Positions 59,030-64,000 of a stretch of DNA of 64,000 bases are shown piece after piece (position 1 is the first letter of the stretch; every line of letters begins with the position of its first letter). The stretch comes from Ricinus communis (Eukaryota > Streptophyta > Magnoliopsida > Malpighiales > Euphorbiaceae), in the NCBI RefSeq assembly GCF_019578655.1, contig NC_063258.1, forward strand, positions 6,927,283 to 6,991,282, read 5' to 3'. The notes beneath the pieces are model-generated. The model saw nothing but the letters and a program-made list of their open reading frames with translations. It made no database searches and had not been told where the DNA came from. The position numbers were made by a program, and so were the translations under genes.

Positions 59030-61896
59030 TGTCACGACCCCACCCGTGGGCCCGTGGACCGACTAGGAATGGGTAGGCTTAAGGCCACCGAAACCCGTAG
59101 TAAGCCCCGACACTCACCGGATTTAAACAAATCTCAACTCAAATTAATATTATTAAAACCACAAATCATCTTAATAGTTACACTTTACAAAATTACTTGA
59201 TTCTACCGGAAAAACTAGGCGAGACCCGAAGCTCAGAAAATTTACAACTGATACATCTACTATTACTACTGCGAAGAATCTAAGATTTACCATTTTACAT
59301 ACCAAATCAAATACTTCACCCGATGATGAAGGAGTCGGGTTACTGAATAAGAGTCGCGAGAGGACTAACAGTCACAAATCTGAAAAAAATAAATGGAGAC
59401 TGTCAGTCTCGAGAGTGAGTTAAAATCAAATAATCTAGAGACTATTGCTTCTTCTCAAAAAACATAGATTATTCAAATCAGTATATCAAACCATACTATA
59501 ATCATACCCTACTATTTCCTTCACATAAAAGATTAATCATTCGAATCAAAATATCAACCATGCACGTAAATACAAATCACATTATAATCAAATAACATAA
59601 TAAATTAATAAATGAATAAATAAAAATATATTTTTACTTTTACGGGACGAGTGGCTCAGTAGAACCCTAACCCCAAATTCTAATAGCCTTTCGGCTCTCT
59701 TAATCCAACAGGTCTGGCGCCCAGAGAGCAAGCTCGATCAGGGTCCTTACCTCCAGCCTGAACACTTGAATTCCAAATAAGCCGGCGCCCAGAGAGCAAG
59801 CTCGATCGGGGACCTTAACTCCGGCAATCAACTGAACTCAGCCCAGAGAGCAATGCTCGATCAGGGCAAACAAATCCATAATAACCTTATATCCAGGATC
59901 ATTCTCGATGTAACCCATCGAGCGGCATGTTCTACAAGCCACATTTCCCAAATCGCAATCACCGCATTTAATAAATATCATTGTCTAATGAAATCATTCA
60001 ACACATATCAAAATAAAGATTAAAAATTTAGGATAAGGCAACGTGCAATTCGTGTCGACAGAATAATAATATCTATATTATTATAACGTTACTAATAATA
60101 ATATTTATATTATTTTCAAATATTAATAATCAAGTGAAATCATTTATTTTGCGATACTAATAATTATATTAAGCACAAATTCTAAATAGCATATGAAAAT
60201 CAGACTAGCAATAGCGCAAAGATTAAATGACTTTAACTCACAGGATTGGGCGACCTCCTAGCTCTGCTCCGGAGCCTCGGTTGGAGCTAGCCAATGATGA
60301 TCATCTAATCACGGAAAACAATTTATCAATACGCTGAGACAATCGATCATTAATCCTAGGTCTAGACTCCTAGGACTGACTGTCTAAGAATCTCGACTCG
60401 GGAAAATTCTACCGAAAATCCGGCAGAACCTCCCCTACAACACGAACACTACCCCCCGTAAAAACGGGTCCAGGACCTGCCAGAAGAACACTTCAAATAC
60501 TTAACGATTCAAACAATAGGAGTCGGGTCCCCAAACTTCACTATTTCCCGACTCCGCCACACAGCACAAAATCCGACTATGGCAGGCCAACTGACAGACA
60601 AATATTTTTGACTCACAAAATCATCAAATACTCAATATAATCCAATAGACACAATTAAACCAACAATTTCTAAAAATAACGGGCCAAAGAAAATTACCGA
60701 GACGCTCGGTCGCTCGGTTGACTCGCCTCCAGCCGCCGGAGTCCGATCGACGATCCGAACACACCATCGGACTCACAACGACGCTACCGATGACGATCCC
60801 GCCCGATTTTCCGATCCGACACCCGATCATCCGGAGAGATTTACGGACGATCTCGACCATCGATTTGCAAACGAAGCCCGATCGCCACGAAATCGGTGCC
60901 ATCGCGAAGCTTGAAAGCAGAGGAGAGTCGGGATACATCCTCCGATCATCCATCCTCCGTACGGATATCACGGAAAAGCCCAAAAACGTCACGCCACCAT
61001 TATCTCTCTCCACCGGATCTTCCGTCTCCCGGCCACCACAGCGCCGTCGGCCGGCAAAGAAAGCTCGCCGTAGAGAGCCGATCGCCACCCAACTCGGCCA
61101 ACAACGCCGAAATGGAACACGGCCCGCCACACGCGATTCTCGCCTCACGCTATCATTGGGCCAGACGCCGCCTCACGCCCCGACGCCGACGCCGCCGCCT
61201 TCCTCCCCTTCTTCTTCGGCCATCGCCCTCTCTCTCTCTCCCGATCTCCTTTCTCTCTCCCCGATTCCATTTCTTTCAATATCGACATTAGGCCCTCGAA
61301 CTTTTTCTTATTATAATTTAGTCCCTCAACTTTCTTAATTACTTACAATTCCATCCTGCAAAAATTCCAATTTGACCCCCAAACTTCTTTTTAGCCTTTC
61401 AATTAAGCCCTTAACTATTTAATTTGGGCCAAATCCGAATTACTGAAAATACACAATTACAAAAATGCCCCTGGCCGACATATTTATTTACAAAAATACC
61501 AAGCTCACAAATTTTCATTAAAACCCCATAAAAATAACATTATACTTTCAATCCTTATTCCAAAATAAATTTTCAATTAAATCCTACACACAATTAAATT
61601 AAATAATCAATTTCCAACTTAAAATTTAATACTACTAATCAATTATAATACCAATTTTCCCAAAATTCTTTTATAAAAACATCCTTTATAATTTCTTCCA
61701 AAATTTTCCGATATATAATTTTACTTGAACAATTTCTTAAAATTTCAAACTAATTGGGTATAGAAAATAACTCATTTATTTGATTTATATTAAATTTTTC
61801 ATTAAATCATTTCAAATTAAACCCAATAATAATGAAGCTAAAATTAACTTAAATAAAAACTCATTATTAAATATATAAAAAATTCCGGGTGTTACA
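59030..61896 (-). repeat. 5' LTR (copy C) of LARD-like element
   Basis: It matches A along its length with scattered substitutions and small indels, for example near 59055, 59395 and 60360. The motif triplet recurs at 59715-59865 and the CpG-rich block at about 60690-61260. Confidence 0.93.
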
Positions 61897-61901
61897 TGGG
61901 G
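61897..61901. repeat. Target-site duplication, right copy (tgggg)
   Basis: It matches 51977-51981. Host copia coding resumes at 61902. Confidence 0.88.
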
Positions 61902-62228
61902 AGTTTAATGTTCGCGATGATTTGTACACGACCAGATATTGCACATGCAGTGGGAGTAGTAAGTCGGTACATGGCGAATCCTGGTAGAGAGCATTGGAAT
62001 GCTGTAAAGAGGATTCTAAGATATGTTAAGGGAACCTCAGATGTTGCATTATGTTATGGAGGATCAGACTTTATTATCAGAGGATATGTTGACTCAGATT
62101 ATGCAGGTGATCTTGATAAAAGCAAATCTACTACAGGGTATGTGTTCACACTTCTTGGAGTCATGAGTCGGTATCAAACTGCAGTCAGTTGTGGCGACAT
62201 CAACAACAGAAGCAGAATATGTATAGTA
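61902..62228 (+). pseudogene. Copia RNase H, continuation after the insertion
   Basis: The frame resumes SLMFAMICTRPDIAHAVGVV, then RYVKGTSDVALCYGG and YVDSDYAGDLDKSKSTTGYV, the copia RNase H signature. A frameshift near 62160 garbles the WVSKLQ region, and the STTEAEY motif is only visible in another frame. Sequence similarity ends near 62228, leaving no C-terminus or 3' LTR. Confidence 0.92.
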
Positions 62229-63584
62229 TAAATTGAAGAAAAAAAGTATGTATAGTATACTTTTGACATAAATAATAGCAAAAGGTATATATTTTATCAA
62301 AAATAGTATACGTTAAGCATACGCAGGTATCTCAACCTCTTTCAAATTAAATAAAAAATACAAATTCAGAAAAAATTGAACGTCAAAAGTATTTTTTTTT
62401 TGCCAAATAATAATATATTTTAGATATCTGAAATTTTTTAAAATAAAATAAAATTTAACTTAAATATTCAACAACAAATGGTATATGTTTACTAAAATAT
62501 AGTGTACGTTATGTATTTGTAAAGTATTTAAAATTAATTTTAAAGAAATGAAAAAGATAAAGAAAAAGTAAAGAATGGGTATATATGAAAACAGCAGGAA
62601 ATATTTAAAGTAGAAATATTTTATAATTATTTTTAAAAAAATTTGTAAATAGTGAAATAATCTATAAATTTTAAAGCATTGGAGATCGATGTGTACTTTG
62701 ATAATAGACTTCTTTTTGTTTGTTTCCTTTAACTAGCAATTAATACAAATAATTCCAAGCCATAATGTGAAAATTTGAAAATCCCCAACATTTAACATTT
62801 GATTTAATTTAGTAATTAGATAGCTTTTAATAAAATTAAAAGTTATTTCTTGAATATAATAAATATTAAAAGTTTTAAATATTGACCGTAATCAATTTAT
62901 TTGATAATTAAAATAACTAAAAATTAAAAAAAATAATTTTTTAATATTTAATTCAGTTTGACTTTTTTATATTTTTAAATCATAATCAAACTAAATAATA
63001 TGTTTAAACCATATTAGATTAGATGGATTCCAAAATTAATTTTTATCCAGCCTTAGCCATCAATTAGTCTTTTTCTTTTTCTTTTTAAATTAAAGAGTAC
63101 GCTTGAGTTGAGTTTTAAAAAACTATGTGAATTTTTTAAATTATTATATTTTTACTTTTGGTTTTCTTTTTTGTAACCTTGCCTTTATTTTTTTTATATT
63201 TATACGCTCTTTTATCAAGACAACTGAATAATTTTTAGTTTTATACTAGTTGTCTTTTTTCTTCTCTTTTTTATGCCAAAATTTTGCCCCCATTTCTATC
63301 TCTTTCACCATTGAATATTACTAAAAATATTACACAAATAAATTGTCAATCTTCTATAGCTTTTTGCGCACCTATTTTTTTAAATCATTTAATAGGTAGA
63401 TCATCTCTTAACTTGGATTTATTTAAAATTATCCAAATAGATTCAATTATACAAAAATATATGTGAAACACATTTATTGACATAGGATTTTGATTATTAT
63501 ATAAGTAATGTAAATAATATATTTATAATATTAATATTATATTATATTTATATATAAAATTTTAAATTTTAAAATAAAATTAAT
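62229..63584. other. AT-rich spacer
   Basis: It opens with short repeats of gtatagtata / agtatac. Otherwise no gene, RNA gene or element is recognised. Confidence 0.6.
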
Positions 63585-63860
63585 TCGAACTTGAGCTGAA
63601 GTTATTAATCGAGCCTATAGACGAGCTCATAAATGAGTCTGTTCACGAGCTTTCTAAACGAACTGAGATCGAACTTGAGCTCTCAAGTAGGCTCGCGAGC
63701 CAATAAATAAGCAGGCTCGCGAGCTAAAAAATCAAACTCTGTCAAGCTCGAGTGCAGCTTGATAAAGTTACTGAGCTCGTAATTAAGCTCGAGCTCGGTT
63801 TGATTAACTTAATGAACAATTTTGAATGAGCTTTTCATCGAGTCGAGCTCTGAGTATTTT
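63585..63860. repeat. Cluster of GAGCTCG/CGAGCT motifs
   Basis: Motifs such as cgagctc, gagctcg, aggctcgcgagc and caagctcgag occur more than a dozen times in about 275 bp. This resembles a diffuse repeat seen in many plant genomes, but I cannot name the family. Confidence 0.55.
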
Positions 63861-64000
63861 ACGAGAATTTGATTCGTTTATAGCTGTAGCCATAATATCT
63901 AAATTATAGATGATAATGATTGTTTTTAGAAAGTTGCAAAGCTTGTGGGACAATGTGAATCTCTATTATTATTTTCTTCTTTTTCTCTAATCTTTCTCTT

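Larger units (their letters stand above)
51982..61896 (-). mobile_element. Non-autonomous gypsy-type LTR element (LARD-like) with nested solo LTR
   Basis: Two direct repeats (A 51982-54825 and C 59030-61896, about 2.85 kb each) start tgtcacgacc and end gggtgttaca. On the minus strand they are 5'-tgtaacaccc...ggtcgtgaca-3'. PBS (59012-59029) and polypurine tract (54826-54840) orient it to the minus strand. The target duplication is tgggg at 51977-51981 and 61897-61901. Once the inverted solo LTR B is subtracted, only about 1.4 kb of internal sequence remains, with no gag or pol. LTR ends and PBS resemble those of chromovirus gypsy families, which would have to supply proteins. Confidence 0.9.
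48053..62228 (+). mobile_element. Ty1/copia element (Tork/TNT1-like), split by another element, 3' end missing
   Basis: A probable 5' LTR, tRNA-Met PBS, gag, protease, integrase and RT follow in copia order to 51976. The RNase H resumes at 61902 after a 9.9-kb insertion flanked by the 5-bp duplication tgggg. RNase H breaks off near 62228 and no 3' LTR follows in the window. Sequence is well preserved apart from scattered stops. Confidence 0.92.

Overview
The window looks like a repeat-rich, AT-rich nuclear segment of a eudicot plant. The evidence is a four-exon cytosolic ribosomal protein gene with plant-type promoter motifs, SPPPP/YYY extensin genes, plastid DNA fragments integrated in nuclear sequence, and many plant-type Ty3/gypsy, Ty1/copia, LINE and CACTA remnants. 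The species cannot be fixed from the sequence. Only one gene looks intact and functional: the ribosomal protein eL42 gene (RPL36A/RPL44 type) on the minus strand at 44441-46073.

Layout. 1-6530 is a decayed Ty3/gypsy element cut by the window start and inserted into the RNase H/integrase region of a second gypsy element, whose remains run to about 7795. 8474-9510 is a minus-strand LINE fragment. 9585-19713 holds two diverged copies of an LTR-like sequence (left 9585-about 11700, right 15263-about 17200). The left copy is followed by a plus-strand plant-mobile-domain-like (PMD) gene remnant and then minus-strand gypsy pol; the right copy is followed by a second PMD-like remnant. The left part fits a Tat-type element with an antisense extra ORF. 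A plus-strand gypsy fragment (19705-20280) runs in frame into a 39-bp tandem array (20281-20820).

20821-25318 is a tandem duplication of an extensin gene. Copy 1 has a promoter and signal peptide region but a stop at codon 4 and later breaks. Copy 2 has no 5' end. A relic of the same upstream region lies at 41390-41670. 25450-27916 is a minus-strand copia remnant abutting a composite plastid insertion (psbB, rpl2 and rps19 fragments, 27930-28895). 29665-39907 is a minus-strand CACTA (En/Spm) element split by an Athila-like, pol-less LTR element (31074-39041) with closely similar LTRs.

48053-62228 is a Tork/TNT1-like copia element split between RT and RNase H by a 9.9-kb non-autonomous LTR element (51982-61896, TSD tgggg). 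That element has about 2.85-kb LTRs, little internal sequence, and an inverted solo LTR of the same family inside it. The remainder is AT-rich spacer with microsatellites, an imperfect inverted repeat (40600-41010) and diffuse repeats.

All calls are by eye and from recognition of protein families; no alignment or database search was run. Element edges given as 'about' are estimates.
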